A stretch of DNA of 64,000 bases from Streptomyces sp. WZ.A104 (GTDB lineage: Bacteria; Actinomycetota; Actinomycetes; Streptomycetales; Streptomycetaceae): assembly GCF_002382885.1 (NCBI RefSeq), contig NZ_NWVL01000020.1, positions 47,345-111,344 on the forward strand, written 5' to 3'. A model generated the notes under the pieces. The model was not told the origin of the DNA and made no database searches. It saw only the letters and a program-made list of their open reading frames with translations. The position numbers were made by a program, and so were the translations under genes. Numbering within the stretch: the first letter of the stretch is position 1; every line of letters starts with the position of its first letter. Shown one piece after another: positions 35,115 to 44,431 of the stretch.

Positions 35115-36527
35115 TTACTGCTCACACAGGTTGTCGGCCGCGCTTGAGCCCGAATATGTGGGCGCCGGCGTCGGGCTCTCGGGCCCGGCGCCGTCCGGCT
35201 TTCCGCTCTCCTCCCGCTCCTGCACGCTCTCCGCGTCCTTGAGTTCGTCGGCCGGGACGACCGCCACGGGCCGGTCCTCGCGGAGTTGTTCGAACAGTTC
35301 GCCCGCGTCCGGTTCGACGAGTTCGTCCCGGTTCGGGTTCTGGCGGTACGGCTGCCGGGGCACGGTCAGGAACTGCACCTGATCGGTCGGCACATCGCGC
35401 ATGCTCCGCACCAGGTCGTACAGGTCGCGCAGCGAGGCCAGCCCGGGGTCCGTCGTCAGCGACCTGGTCGCCGCGTCCAGCACCGGGTAGAGCCGGGTCG
35501 GGTTCAGCAGGACACCGTTGCTCTGCATCTTGTTGACCAGGGCGCCGAGGAACTGCTGCTGGCGCTCTATCCGTTCGGTGTCGCTGCCGTTGCCGAGGGA
35601 CTTGCGCGCCCGTACGTAACCGAGGGCCTCCTCGCCGTTCAGCTTCTGCCGTCCGGCCGGGAGCTCCAGGCGCGCGTCCTTGTCGTCGATCGGCTCCTTG
35701 AGGCAGATCTCGACCCCGTCCACGGCGTCGACCATCTCCTTGAAGCCGTTGAAGTCGACGACCATGTGGTGATCGATACGGATGCCGGTCATCCGCTCCA
35801 CGGTCCGGATGGTGCAGGCGGTACCGCCGAGCGCGAACGCCGAGTTGAACTGTCCGAACCGCTCCCGGGTCTCCTTGTCGTCCCCGGTGCGGCAGCTGGG
35901 GATCTCCACCATCAGATCGCGGGGTACGGACACCGCGGTCGCGCTCTTCCGGTCCGCCGCGAGGTGCAGCAGGATCGTGGTGTCCGAGCGCTCGCTGCCG
36001 CCGTCGTCCCGCCCGTACTCGCGGTTGTCCCCGGCGCGGCTGTCGGACCCGATGAGCAGGATGTTCTGGGCGTCCACGACGACCTGCTCCGGCCGCTCCT
36101 CCTCGTACGCCTTGAGTTCGGCGGCGGCGCTGGTGTCGGGGGTGATGTTCCCGTCGAGCTTCCTGTACATCCACCAGCCCACGCCCGCGGCGACGAGCAC
36201 GAGGAACGAGGCGGCGAGGGCGGTCCAGCGCAGCCAGTGGCTCCGGCGGGCGGCCATGACGGCGTCTTTGGGGTGGTCGGCCCAGGTCTGCGCGGCTTCG
36301 GTGCCGGTGCTCGTGCTCGTGCTCGTGCCGGTGTCGTCGGCGTCTTCGGGTCCGGCGTCCGGGGCGGGAGTGCCGTCCGGTGCGGACGTCGCGCCCGGGG
36401 CGGCCTTCTCGTCGGTGGCCCGGTCGTCCGGCCCGGACTCCTCCTGCGACCTGCCCGGTGGCGTGTCCCCGGCCGGGCGGTCCGGGTCGGCCGGGGGGCC
36501 AGCGCTGTCGGTCACGTCTGCGTCCAT
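35115..36527 (-). CDS. LCP-family ligase without LytR_C domain (copy 5)
   Basis: 470 residues from MDADVTDSAGPP. The tail is unusually acidic and Thr/Ser/Pro-rich for an LCP protein, including a run of Thr-Ser repeats. TM TALAASFLVLVAAGVGWWMY; LCP motifs NILLIGSDSRAGDN, RSDTTILLHLAADR, VSVPRDLMVEIPSC, IRIDHHMVVDF and LGYVRARKSLGN. After the catalytic domain there is only a short acidic tail ending NLCEQ, so LytR_C is absent. First gene of the copies 5-4-3 run. Confidence 0.92.
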   Translation of the reverse strand: MDADVTDSAGPPADPDRPAGDTPPGRSQEESGPDDRATDEKAAPGATSAPDGTPAPDAGPEDADDTGTSTSTSTGTEAAQTWADHPKDAVMAARRSHWLRWTALAASFLVLVAAGVGWWMYRKLDGNITPDTSAAAELKAYEEERPEQVVVDAQNILLIGSDSRAGDNREYGRDDGGSERSDTTILLHLAADRKSATAVSVPRDLMVEIPSCRTGDDKETRERFGQFNSAFALGGTACTIRTVERMTGIRIDHHMVVDFNGFKEMVDAVDGVEICLKEPIDDKDARLELPAGRQKLNGEEALGYVRARKSLGNGSDTERIERQQQFLGALVNKMQSNGVLLNPTRLYPVLDAATRSLTTDPGLASLRDLYDLVRSMRDVPTDQVQFLTVPRQPYRQNPNRDELVEPDAGELFEQLREDRPVAVVPADELKDAESVQEREESGKPDGAGPESPTPAPTYSGSSAADNLCEQ

Positions 36528-36735
36528 CCTTCACGTTCGGCGGCGCGATGGGCCGCCGGTCGCAGGAGTAGACGGCTGAACCTCGCGCTTGGTTGTGTGC
36601 TGCCGGGAGAGTGGTCTGTACCGCCGATCATCTACCCGCCCCGCCGATCGGTACCGGGGACTCGGCCCGCTGTGGGCCGGACGAGTGCACCTCAGAGCGC
36701 TTGTCATACCGCGCCGTTGGCGGCGCCCGGACGCC

Positions 36736-37488
36736 TCACTCCGCGGTGCCGGTGACCCGCTCGCTCTCGATCCGCTTGGCGAGCCCGTCCGCGTCCAGCT
36801 GCCCGAGGTGGCGGCACAGGACCACGGACCCGCCGGCCGCCAGGGGGGCGAAGAGCCCGGCGCTCAGCCCGTCCCAGGTGTCGTACGTACGCCCGGTCAG
36901 CAGCCGCGATCCCGGTACGAGTCCGAGGGTGTCGGCGTCCTCACGGGCCCGGGCGACGAGCTGCGCACCCGTCAGCTCGGCCCCGCCCACGGCCAGCGAG
37001 GGCGCGTCGGCGTCCACCGGGGCGAAGGGTGCGAAGCGGTCGCCCTGGCTCGGAACCTCCACCGCGTAGTCCGAGAACCCCTCGGGCGGCTGCGGGAACC
37101 GGCCCCCCAGCGGGCGCAGGGCGAGCGCGACCCGCTCACCCCGGCAGGCCCGCGCCCGCTCCAGGGTGTCGGGGCCGGTCACGACGAGGTCGGCGGCGGC
37201 CGGGTCGCCCTGGACGTCGGCGACGACTCCGACCGAGGAGCAGGCGAGCAGCCAGACGGCGGACTGCCAGTGCGCGGGAAGCAGGAGGGCGAGCCGGTCG
37301 CCCGGCTCCGCGGCCAGGTCGCCCTGGAGCAGATTGGCGGTCTTGGCCACCCAATTGGCGAAGGTGGCCACCGACAGTTCGACGCGTTCTCCGGTGGCGT
37401 CGTCGTAGAAGGTGACCAGGGGGCGGGCGGGGTCCGCGGCGAGAGCGGATCGCAGCAGGTCGGCGGGGGTGCGGTCGCTGGAGTTCAT
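36736..37488 (-). CDS. TIGR03089-type protein (degenerate AMP-binding fold)
   Basis: 250 residues from MNSSDRTPADLL. It resembles the N-terminal half of acyl-CoA synthetase-type enzymes (RPLVTFYDDATGERVELS, LALLLPAHWQSAVWLLACSS, ADLVVTGPDTL) but is far too short and lacks the ATP-binding TSGTTG loop, as in the actinobacterial TIGR03089 family. Probably not catalytic. Single gene, separated by 208 bp from LCP copy 5 and divergent from the amidase. Function unknown. Confidence 0.85.
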   Translation of the reverse strand: MNSSDRTPADLLRSALAADPARPLVTFYDDATGERVELSVATFANWVAKTANLLQGDLAAEPGDRLALLLPAHWQSAVWLLACSSVGVVADVQGDPAAADLVVTGPDTLERARACRGERVALALRPLGGRFPQPPEGFSDYAVEVPSQGDRFAPFAPVDADAPSLAVGGAELTGAQLVARAREDADTLGLVPGSRLLTGRTYDTWDGLSAGLFAPLAAGGSVVLCRHLGQLDADGLAKRIESERVTGTAE

Positions 37489-37607
37489 CCGCGCAAGCGT
37501 ACGCGGGGACGCCGTGGGGGGCGGGCTGAACGGGTGTCACGTACACCGGTTCGGCAGACGGGGTGTCACTTATGGGTCGATGCCCGGGTGGCCGGATTCA
37601 GGCGTAT

Positions 37608-39176
37608 ATGCCCAGGATCATGCGTATGCGTGCACTATTCGTGACCTCAGTCGGCGTCACCTGCGCGGCGGCCCTCACCCTGCCGCTCGCCGTCCCCGCC
37701 GCTTCCGCCCCTGCCCGTCCCCCCTCCGTGTCCCACGGGACCCCGGGAGCGGGCCCGCCGTCGGTACGACTCGAAGCCGCGCCCGGGGGAGAGACCCGCC
37801 CCGACACCGCCACGGGCCCGCGCGGCGCTGTCCTCGGCACCGGGGAGACCGGCGCGGCCGAGGCCATGGCGTCCGCGGCCGAGCCCGCCGGTTCGACGCA
37901 GTCCCTGCCCCTGGAACCGCTCGCCGCACCGTCGAACCGGGTCGCGGGCGCGGTGGGCCAGGGCCTGGCCCAGCGTGACGCCCGCCCGTTCTCCCTGGTG
38001 GGCGTGGTCTGGGACGATGCCGGGGCCGAGCTGCACGGTACGGTCCAGGTCCGTACCCGGGCGACCGGGACGACGGACTGGTCGGACTGGCAGGACATCG
38101 AGACGCACAACGCCGAGCACACCGCCGACCTGGGCAGTGCAGAGCGGGAGTCCGGCACCGTACGCGGGGCGACGGCCCCGCTCTGGGTCGGCGACTCGGA
38201 CGGCGTCGAGGTCCGCGTACGCCCGGAGGCCCCCGATCCGCAGAACCGGACCATCGCCGCGCCGCTCCCCGAGGGGCTGCGCCTCGAGCTCGTCGACCCC
38301 GGCGAGGACCCGGAGCCGGAACCCGCCCGGGGCGCCCCCGTCAACCGGGCCGCGACCCCGGTGAAGCTCCCCGCCATGACCCCGGCGAGGTTCGCCGACA
38401 CCCCACCGCCCACCACGGTGGTGGCCGTGCCGGAGGCGCTCACCGCCGAATCCGCCGCCACCTCGGCCGCCAACGCGGAACTCGCCCCGCTCGGCGCGAC
38501 CTTCATCCCCGCGCTGACCAAGGCGGAGACGGAGGAGGAGGCGGCGATCGTCGCGGCCGGGGCGAAGCCGTACATCGGACCCCGTCCGGGGATCGTCACC
38601 CGTAGGGGCTGGGGCGCGGACGAGAGGCTCCGCGAGCGGAACTTCGTGTACACCAGGTCCGTCAAGGCGGCCTTCGTGCACCACAGCGCGACCGGGAACA
38701 ACTACACCTGCAAGCAGGCCCCTTCGGTGCTCCGCAGCATCTACCGCTACCACACCAGGAGCAGCGGCTGGCGCGACATCGGCTACAACTTCGCCGTCGA
38801 CAAGTGCGGAAACATCTACGAGGGCCGGGCGGGCGGCGTCGCGAGGGCGGTACTCGGCGCCCACACCCTGGGCTTCAACACCAACACCATGGGCGTCGCG
38901 GTGCTCGGCACCTACACCTCCACCAACCCGCCCGCCGCAGCGGTGACCGCCGTCTCCAAGCTCACCGCCTGGAAGCTCGGACTGTTCGGGGCCAACCCCA
39001 AGAGCAAGGTCACCCTCGTCTCCGCCGGAAGCAACAAGTACACGAAGGGCAGGAAGGTCAAAATGAACGTCATCTCGGGCCATCGGGACGGTTTCGCAAC
39101 CGAATGCCCCGGAGCGCGTCTCTACAAGAAGCTCGGCACGGCCCGGACCACCTCCGCCAAACTGCAGGGCCGCTGA
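37608..39176 (+). CDS. Secreted N-acetylmuramoyl-L-alanine amidase (PGRP type)
   Basis: 522 residues from MPRIMRMRALFVTS (ATG at 37620 or 37626 also possible). The N-terminal signal peptide is followed by a ~340-residue Pro/Ala-rich region containing a beta-rich segment (FSLVGVVWDDAGAELHGTVQ). The C-terminal amidase_2/PGRP domain has Zn ligands H358 in FVHHSATGN, a later His in VISGHRD and Cys in ATECPG; GYNFAVDKCGNIYEGR and NTNTMGVAVLGTY complete the fold. It should cleave the peptide stem from muramic acid in cell-wall turnover. Confidence 0.93.
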   Translation: MPRIMRMRALFVTSVGVTCAAALTLPLAVPAASAPARPPSVSHGTPGAGPPSVRLEAAPGGETRPDTATGPRGAVLGTGETGAAEAMASAAEPAGSTQSLPLEPLAAPSNRVAGAVGQGLAQRDARPFSLVGVVWDDAGAELHGTVQVRTRATGTTDWSDWQDIETHNAEHTADLGSAERESGTVRGATAPLWVGDSDGVEVRVRPEAPDPQNRTIAAPLPEGLRLELVDPGEDPEPEPARGAPVNRAATPVKLPAMTPARFADTPPPTTVVAVPEALTAESAATSAANAELAPLGATFIPALTKAETEEEAAIVAAGAKPYIGPRPGIVTRRGWGADERLRERNFVYTRSVKAAFVHHSATGNNYTCKQAPSVLRSIYRYHTRSSGWRDIGYNFAVDKCGNIYEGRAGGVARAVLGAHTLGFNTNTMGVAVLGTYTSTNPPAAAVTAVSKLTAWKLGLFGANPKSKVTLVSAGSNKYTKGRKVKMNVISGHRDGFATECPGARLYKKLGTARTTSAKLQGR

Positions 39177-39257
39177 CCGGGGCATCTCCGACCGGTCTGC
39201 TTAGACTGGCCAGCCACCAACCGGGCCAGGCCCCAGCAGGAAAGCAGAGACGGTGCT

Positions 39258-40349
39258 GTGACAGAGGCAAAAGAAGCGATTCTCCTGGTCGGTGGCAAAG
39301 GCACCCGACTGCGCCCGCTCACGGTGCACACCCCGAAGCCGATGGTCCCGGCGGCGGGCGTCCCCTTCCTGACCCACCAGCTGGCGCGGGCCAGGGCGGC
39401 CGGGGTGGAGCACATAGTGCTCGCCACGTCCTACCTGGCCGAGGTGTTCGAGCCGTACTTCGGCGACGGCTCCTCGCTCGGTCTGCACATCGAGTACGTC
39501 ACCGAGCAGGAGCCGCTCGGCACCGGCGGAGCCATCCGCAACGTCGCGCCGAAGCTGTCCTCGGGGCCGGACGAACCGGTCCTGATCTTCAACGGCGACA
39601 TCCTGACCGGGCTCGACATCCGGGCCCTGGCCGCCACGCACAACGACTCCGGGGCGGACGTCTCGCTCCACCTGACCCGGGTCGAGGACCCGCGCGCCTT
39701 CGGCCTCGTGCCCACCGACGCGGCGGGCCGGGTCACGGCGTTCCTGGAGAAGCCGCAGACGCCGGAGGAGATCGTCACCGACCAGATCAACGCCGGTGCG
39801 TACATCTTCCGGCGCTCGGTCATCGACACCATCCCCGAGGGCCGCCCGGTCTCGGTGGAGCGCGAGACCTTCCCCGGACTCCTCGCCTCCGGGGCCCACC
39901 TCCAGGGCATGGTCGACTCCACGTACTGGCTGGACCTGGGTACCCCGCAGGCCTTCGTACGCGGCTCCGCCGACCTGGTCCTCGGCCGCGCCCCGTCCCC
40001 GGCGGTCCCGGGCCGCTGCGGCGACCGCCTCGTCCTGGAGACGGCCACGGTGGCCACCGACGCCAAGCTCACGGGCGGCACGGTGATCGGCGCCGGCGCG
40101 GTGATCGGGGCGGGCGCGAGAATAGACGGCTCGACGGTGCTGGAGGGAGCGACCGTCGAGGCGGGCGCGAGGATCACGGACTCACTGATCGGGGCGGGCG
40201 CGAGGATCGGCAGCCGTACGGTGCTGACGGGCGCGGTGATCGGCGACGGGGCACAGGTGGGCGCGGACAACGAGCTGCGCGACGGGGTCAGGATCTGGTG
40301 CGGCGCGGCCCTCCCGGACGCGTCGATCCGCTTTTCGTCGGACCAGTAG
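39258..40349 (+). CDS. manC: Mannose-1-phosphate guanylyltransferase-type sugar nucleotidyltransferase
   Basis: 363 residues from GTG. The nucleotidyltransferase core has LVGGKGTRLRPLT, KPMVPAAGVPFLTHQL, GGAIRNVAP, LIFNGDIL (metal Asp) and VEKP-like FLEKPQ; YWLDLGTPQAFV closes the active site. C-terminal hexapeptide (left-handed beta-helix) repeats run from about residue 270 (GGTVIGAGAVIGAGARIDGS). It makes an NDP-sugar, most likely GDP-mannose from mannose-1-P. The gene name follows the conserved Streptomyces locus next to whiB/manB/manA. Glucose-1-P use cannot be excluded. Confidence 0.82.
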   Translation: MTEAKEAILLVGGKGTRLRPLTVHTPKPMVPAAGVPFLTHQLARARAAGVEHIVLATSYLAEVFEPYFGDGSSLGLHIEYVTEQEPLGTGGAIRNVAPKLSSGPDEPVLIFNGDILTGLDIRALAATHNDSGADVSLHLTRVEDPRAFGLVPTDAAGRVTAFLEKPQTPEEIVTDQINAGAYIFRRSVIDTIPEGRPVSVERETFPGLLASGAHLQGMVDSTYWLDLGTPQAFVRGSADLVLGRAPSPAVPGRCGDRLVLETATVATDAKLTGGTVIGAGAVIGAGARIDGSTVLEGATVEAGARITDSLIGAGARIGSRTVLTGAVIGDGAQVGADNELRDGVRIWCGAALPDASIRFSSDQ

Positions 40350-40404
40350 GCTCCGCTCTTCCTGGGACCGGTGGGCTCCGCTCGCCGTTCCGGTGGGCTT
40401 CGCC
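40340..40404. repeat. Repeats copying the manC 3' end
   Basis: GGACCAGTAGGCTCCGCTC (40340-40358, containing the manC stop) recurs as GGACCGGTGGGCTCCGCTC at 40365-40383 and in shorter form from 40390. The stop is TAG in the gene and TGG in the copies. Confidence 0.85.
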
Positions 40405-40452
40405 CCGTACCCTCGAAGGGTTCCTTCTCCCGCACTCCTGACGAGGCCCCCC

Positions 40453-41457
40453 GTGGCAGGACGATTCGCCCCACGCACCGCGCGCCCGGCGCTGCCGTCC
40501 CAGGCAGCCCCGGTACGGCGGCCGGGGCCGACCCGGGAGGAGACAGCGGAGCGGACCCGGGAGTGGACCCCGCCCGGCCCACTGGACCTGCGCCTGGTCC
40601 TGAGCCCCCTGCGCCGGGGCCCGGCCGACCCCACGTTCCGGATGACCAGGGACGGCGCGTTCTGGCGGGCGACCCGGACGCCCGAGGGCCCCGGGACCCT
40701 GCGGGTGGCGGAGCGCGGTGGCCGGATCGGGGCGGCGGCCTGGGGCCCGGGCGCAAAGTGGCTGCTGGCAGGGCTGCCCGCGCTCCTGGGCGCGGAGGAC
40801 GACCCGGACGCCTTCACCCCGCACCACCGCCTGCTCGCCGCGGCCCGGCACCGGCGGCCCGGGCTGCGGCTGCTGCGCACGGGCCTGGTGATGGAGTCGC
40901 TGATTCCCTCGATCCTGGAGCAGAAGGTCACCACGGACGAGGCGTACCGGGCCTGGCGACTCCTGATCCGCCGCTACGGCACCCCGGCCCCCGGCCCCAC
41001 GGCCGACCTGGGCCTCCACGTCATGCCGGGCGCGCGCACCTGGGCGATGATCCCGTCCTGGGAGTGGCACAAGGCAGGGGTCGACACCAAACGCTCGTCG
41101 ACGATCCTGCGGGCCGTACGGGTCGCCCCCAGGCTGGAGGAGGCATCGGCGATGCCGCTTCCCGAGGCCAAGGCCCGCCTGGAACTGATCCCGGGAATCG
41201 GCCCCTGGACCTCCGCCGAAACCCTCCAGCGCTCCAACGGAGCCCCGGACGCGGTCACGGTGGGCGACTACCACCTCCCGGGCATCGTGGGCCACGCCCT
41301 GGCGGACAACCGTCACGCGGACGACGAGGAGATGCTGACCCTGCTGAGCCCGTACGAGGGCCAGCGCCACAGGGCAACACGTCTGATCCTGCTGGCGGGC
41401 CGCCTGCCTGAGCGCCGGGGCCCGAGGATGACCCCGGGAAACATCGCGGCGCTGTAG
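40453..41457 (+). CDS. HhH-GPD DNA glycosylase (AlkA-like)
   Basis: 334 residues from a GTG with GAGG 6-7 nt upstream. It has the DNA-3-methyladenine glycosylase II layout: an N-terminal beta region (RMTRDGAFWRATRTPEGP), then helices with LIPSILEQKVTTDEAYRAWR, the helix-hairpin-helix LELIPGIGPWTSAETLQRS, and the catalytic Asp in VTVGDYHLPG. It removes alkylated purines in base-excision repair. There is no iron-sulfur cluster motif. Starts 103 nt after manC and is convergent with fbiB. Confidence 0.9.
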   Translation: MAGRFAPRTARPALPSQAAPVRRPGPTREETAERTREWTPPGPLDLRLVLSPLRRGPADPTFRMTRDGAFWRATRTPEGPGTLRVAERGGRIGAAAWGPGAKWLLAGLPALLGAEDDPDAFTPHHRLLAAARHRRPGLRLLRTGLVMESLIPSILEQKVTTDEAYRAWRLLIRRYGTPAPGPTADLGLHVMPGARTWAMIPSWEWHKAGVDTKRSSTILRAVRVAPRLEEASAMPLPEAKARLELIPGIGPWTSAETLQRSNGAPDAVTVGDYHLPGIVGHALADNRHADDEEMLTLLSPYEGQRHRATRLILLAGRLPERRGPRMTPGNIAAL

Positions 41458-41527
41458 CCGGCTCCAGCCTCTCGGTCCACCTCAGCCTCCCGGCCTCCCT
41501 CAGCCCCGCCCCCTCCCGGCGCACACC

Positions 41528-42964
41528 TCACCGCACAGCGATAAACGCCTCCGCATCCCGAACCCCTCGCTCCCGGGGCGCCCCCGCCGCATGCCCCACC
41601 GCCACCGCCCCCAACGGATCCCATGACGTCGGCAACGAGAGCACCTCCCGCACCACCGACCGGCAGAACATCGTCGAGGACACCCACGCCGACCCGAGCC
41701 GCTCACCCGCCAGCGCCACGAGGAAGTTCTGCACACCCGCCCCCGCCGCGACCACGAACATCTCGCGCTCCGCCGTGTCCCGCCGCTCGTCCCCGTACGT
41801 GTGGGAGCCGTCCATCACCAGGCACGGCACCGCCAGATACGGCGCGTTGCGCAGCACATCACCGCGCCGCACCCGCTTGGCGATCGACTCCTCGCTCTTC
41901 CCGTCCCGCCGCAGATCCGCGATCCAGGCGTCCCGCATCGCGTCGAGCAGCCGGGTCCGTGACTCGGTGGACTCCAGCAGCACGAACCGCCACGGCGTCG
42001 TGTGATGCGGCGCAGGAGCGGTCACCGCCGCGGCCACCGCTCTCCGCACCGCACCCGGATCCACCGGCTCGTCGCTGAACTCGCGCACCGTACGCCGCAG
42101 GGTCACCGCTTCCCGCACCGCCTCGGACGTCCCGAGCCGGAACATGTCGTCGGCCGCACCGCGGACGAGCGCACGGGCGCCGGGGTCGTCCTCCCCGGAG
42201 GCCACCACGTGCGGCAACCCCCGCACCACGGCGACCGGCAACCCCGCCGCCTTCCCCTTGACCAGATCCCCGGCGGCGGCCAGCTCGTCCGCCGTGGCCA
42301 CGACCGTGGCGCTGAGCGGATTGCCGTAAGCGTCCGTCCCCCCGCGCAGGTCGTCCAGCACCCGCACCCCCGCGGCCCCGATCGCGACATCGGTGAGCCC
42401 GTTGCGCCAAGGCCGTCCGAAGGTGTCCGTGATGACGACGCCGACCTCGACGCCCAGCGTGTCCCGCAGCCCGTCCCGGATGGCCCGGGCGGAGGCATCG
42501 GGGTCCTCGGGCAGAAGCAGAACGGTCCCGGCCGGGGTGTTCGAGGCGTCGACACCGGCGGCGGCCATGACCAGACCCTGCCGGTTCTCCACGATCCGCA
42601 GTGTCCCGCGCCGAGCCACGACCCGGACGGTCTCGGCGTCGATGGCGGCCTCGCGGTCCGCGGCCCGGACGATCCGCCCCTCCGCCTTGGAGACGATCTT
42701 CGAGGTGACGAGGAGGACGTCACCGTCGACGAGCCCCGGCTCGGCCCCGGCGATCAGCTTGGCGAGATCGTCCCCGGACCGGACCTCGGGCAGCCCGCCC
42801 AACGCCCAGACCTGAAACGAGGGCGCACCGCCGCCAACAGCACCGCCACCGACCGCACCGCCGCCAACAGCACCGCCACCGACCGCTCCGCCGCCAACAG
42901 CACCGCCACCGACCGCTCCGCCGCCAACGGCACCGCCACCGACAGCACCAGGAGCGATGCTCAC
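41528..42964 (-). CDS. fbiB: FbiB: coenzyme F420 gamma-glutamyl ligase / nitroreductase fusion
   Basis: 478 residues from GTG overlapping the fbiA stop (GTGA). Adds glutamates to F420-0 and reduces the dehydro intermediate. Residues 7-46 are eight AVGGG repeats not seen in other FbiB proteins I know. The CofE-type ligase domain follows ([37 protein letters not shown]), then an FMN-binding nitroreductase-like domain ([31 protein letters not shown]). Both halves look complete. It follows fbiA in the operon. Confidence 0.94.
   Translation of the reverse strand: MSIAPGAVGGGAVGGGAVGGGAVGGGAVGGGAVGGGAVGGGAVGGGAPSFQVWALGGLPEVRSGDDLAKLIAGAEPGLVDGDVLLVTSKIVSKAEGRIVRAADREAAIDAETVRVVARRGTLRIVENRQGLVMAAAGVDASNTPAGTVLLLPEDPDASARAIRDGLRDTLGVEVGVVITDTFGRPWRNGLTDVAIGAAGVRVLDDLRGGTDAYGNPLSATVVATADELAAAGDLVKGKAAGLPVAVVRGLPHVVASGEDDPGARALVRGAADDMFRLGTSEAVREAVTLRRTVREFSDEPVDPGAVRRAVAAAVTAPAPHHTTPWRFVLLESTESRTRLLDAMRDAWIADLRRDGKSEESIAKRVRRGDVLRNAPYLAVPCLVMDGSHTYGDERRDTAEREMFVVAAGAGVQNFLVALAGERLGSAWVSSTMFCRSVVREVLSLPTSWDPLGAVAVGHAAGAPRERGVRDAEAFIAVR
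42827..42946. repeat. Eight 15-bp tandem repeats in the fbiB N-terminus
   Basis: Each 15-bp unit encodes AVGGG; alternating codon variants give an apparent 30-bp superunit. The frame is preserved by any number of units. Confidence 0.92.
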
Positions 42965-43917
42965 GCCCGTACCTCCTCGGCCAGCGCCAACGCCTGACGG
43001 GCCATCTCCGCCGTCGCGTCCACGTCCGTCATCATCAGCGGCACCGCCCGGCAACGGACACCGGCCGCCTCGACCTCCTCCACCGCACCGGCGTCCACCG
43101 TGTCGACGAGCCACCCGTCCAGCAGCCCGGAGCCGTAGTGCTGGGCCACCGCCGCGGCCGTCGACTCGACGCCCACCGCGGCGAGCACCTTGTCCGCCAT
43201 ACCGCGCACGGGGGCGTCCCCGACGATGGGGGAGAGGCCGACGACCGGCACCCCGGCCTCGGCGATGGCCTCGCGGATGCCAGGCACCGCGAGGATCGTG
43301 CCGATGGACACGACCGGGTTGGACGGCGGAAAGACGATGACGTCGGCGGAGCCGATGGCCTCCAGCACCCCCGGCGCGGGCTTGGCCTGCTCCGCCCCCA
43401 CGGGCACGATCGCCTGCGCCGGCACCGAGGCGCGAAGCTTCACCCAGTACTCCTGGAAGTGGACGGCCTTGCTCTCGCCGTCCGTCTCGACGGCGACATG
43501 CGTCTCGATCCGGTCGTCGGACATCGGCAGCAGCCGCACGCCCGGCTGCCAACGGGCGCAGAGCGCCTCGGTGACCGCGCTGAGGGGGTAGTCCGCACCG
43601 AGCATCTGCGTACGGACGATGTGGGTCGCGAAGTCACGGTCACCGAGCCCGAACCACTCGGGGCCCACTCCGTACGCCGCGAGCTCCTCCTTGACCTGGA
43701 AGGTCTCGTCGGCCCGTCCCCAGCCCTGCTCCTCGTTGATGCCACCGCCGAGGGTGTACATCACGGTGTCGAGGTCGGGGCAGACCTTCAGCCCGAACAG
43801 ATGGATGTCATCACCCGTGTTGCCGATCACCGTGATGTCCGCGTCGGGCGCGGCCTGCTTGAGGCCGCGCAGAAAGCGGGCACCGCCGATACCACCGGCC
43901 AGAACAACAATGCGCAT
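42961..43917 (-). CDS. fbiA: FbiA: 2-phospho-L-lactate-type transferase of F420 synthesis
   Basis: 318 residues from [20 protein letters not shown]. Transfers the phospholactate- or phosphoenolpyruvate-derived moiety to 7,8-didemethyl-8-hydroxy-5-deazariboflavin (FO), giving (dehydro-)F420-0. CofD-family motifs: [49 protein letters not shown] and [15 protein letters not shown]. Its stop overlaps the fbiB start, and the cysteine dioxygenase-like gene ends only 13 nt before its ATG, so a three-gene operon is likely. Confidence 0.96.
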   Translation of the reverse strand: MRIVVLAGGIGGARFLRGLKQAAPDADITVIGNTGDDIHLFGLKVCPDLDTVMYTLGGGINEEQGWGRADETFQVKEELAAYGVGPEWFGLGDRDFATHIVRTQMLGADYPLSAVTEALCARWQPGVRLLPMSDDRIETHVAVETDGESKAVHFQEYWVKLRASVPAQAIVPVGAEQAKPAPGVLEAIGSADVIVFPPSNPVVSIGTILAVPGIREAIAEAGVPVVGLSPIVGDAPVRGMADKVLAAVGVESTAAAVAQHYGSGLLDGWLVDTVDAGAVEEVEAAGVRCRAVPLMMTDVDATAEMARQALALAEEVRA

Positions 43918-43930
43918 GCACAGCAGTTTG

Positions 43931-44431
43931 TCAGGCGGGTACGACATCCACGCCCGTCGGGGCGGATTGCGACGCGTGCATCGGCATCTCGGTCAGGCCC
44001 GGGTAGTAGACGTGCAGACTCACGGCCGGTTCGAGCGAGTCGTTGACCACTTCGTGGACGTAACCCGGGGCGAAGGCGCGCTGCGCACCCGCACCGAGCG
44101 TCCGGGGCCCCCGCTCGGTGCGCTCGGTCAACTCCCCTTCCAGGACCGTCAGCACGCCGGCGGAGAGCCCGTGGTCGTGACGCCCGCTGCCCTGCCCGGG
44201 TACCCAGCTCAGCAGCCACACCTCATAGCCCGGGCCCGTGCGCAGACGGTGGTACCAGCGGGAGGCGGAGTCGTACTCGACGAGTCCGGCCCACTGCGCG
44301 CGGTCGGCCGCGATGGAGCGCGCGAGGCCGACGAACTCGGAGAGGGTGGAGGGGTGCTCGCGGGCTGGCTGGAGGAGGTGCTGGACCTCAAGAATGTCGC
44401 CGGCGATCTGAAGGTCGCTGTCACTGTTCAT
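43931..44431 (-). CDS. Cysteine dioxygenase-like cupin
   Basis: 166 residues from MNSDSDLQIAGD. The cupin motif GRHDHGLSAGVLTVLEGELTE supplies the H-x-H and Glu iron ligands; the second motif HEVVNDSLEPAVSLHVYYP gives the third His. This matches bacterial type I cysteine dioxygenase family proteins, which oxidise cysteine or related thiols (cysteine sulfinate). WYHRLRTGPGYEVWLLSWVPG is the family's central segment. It is 13 nt upstream of fbiA; the link to F420 synthesis is unexplained. Confidence 0.85.
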   Translation of the reverse strand: MNSDSDLQIAGDILEVQHLLQPAREHPSTLSEFVGLARSIAADRAQWAGLVEYDSASRWYHRLRTGPGYEVWLLSWVPGQGSGRHDHGLSAGVLTVLEGELTERTERGPRTLGAGAQRAFAPGYVHEVVNDSLEPAVSLHVYYPGLTEMPMHASQSAPTGVDVVPA

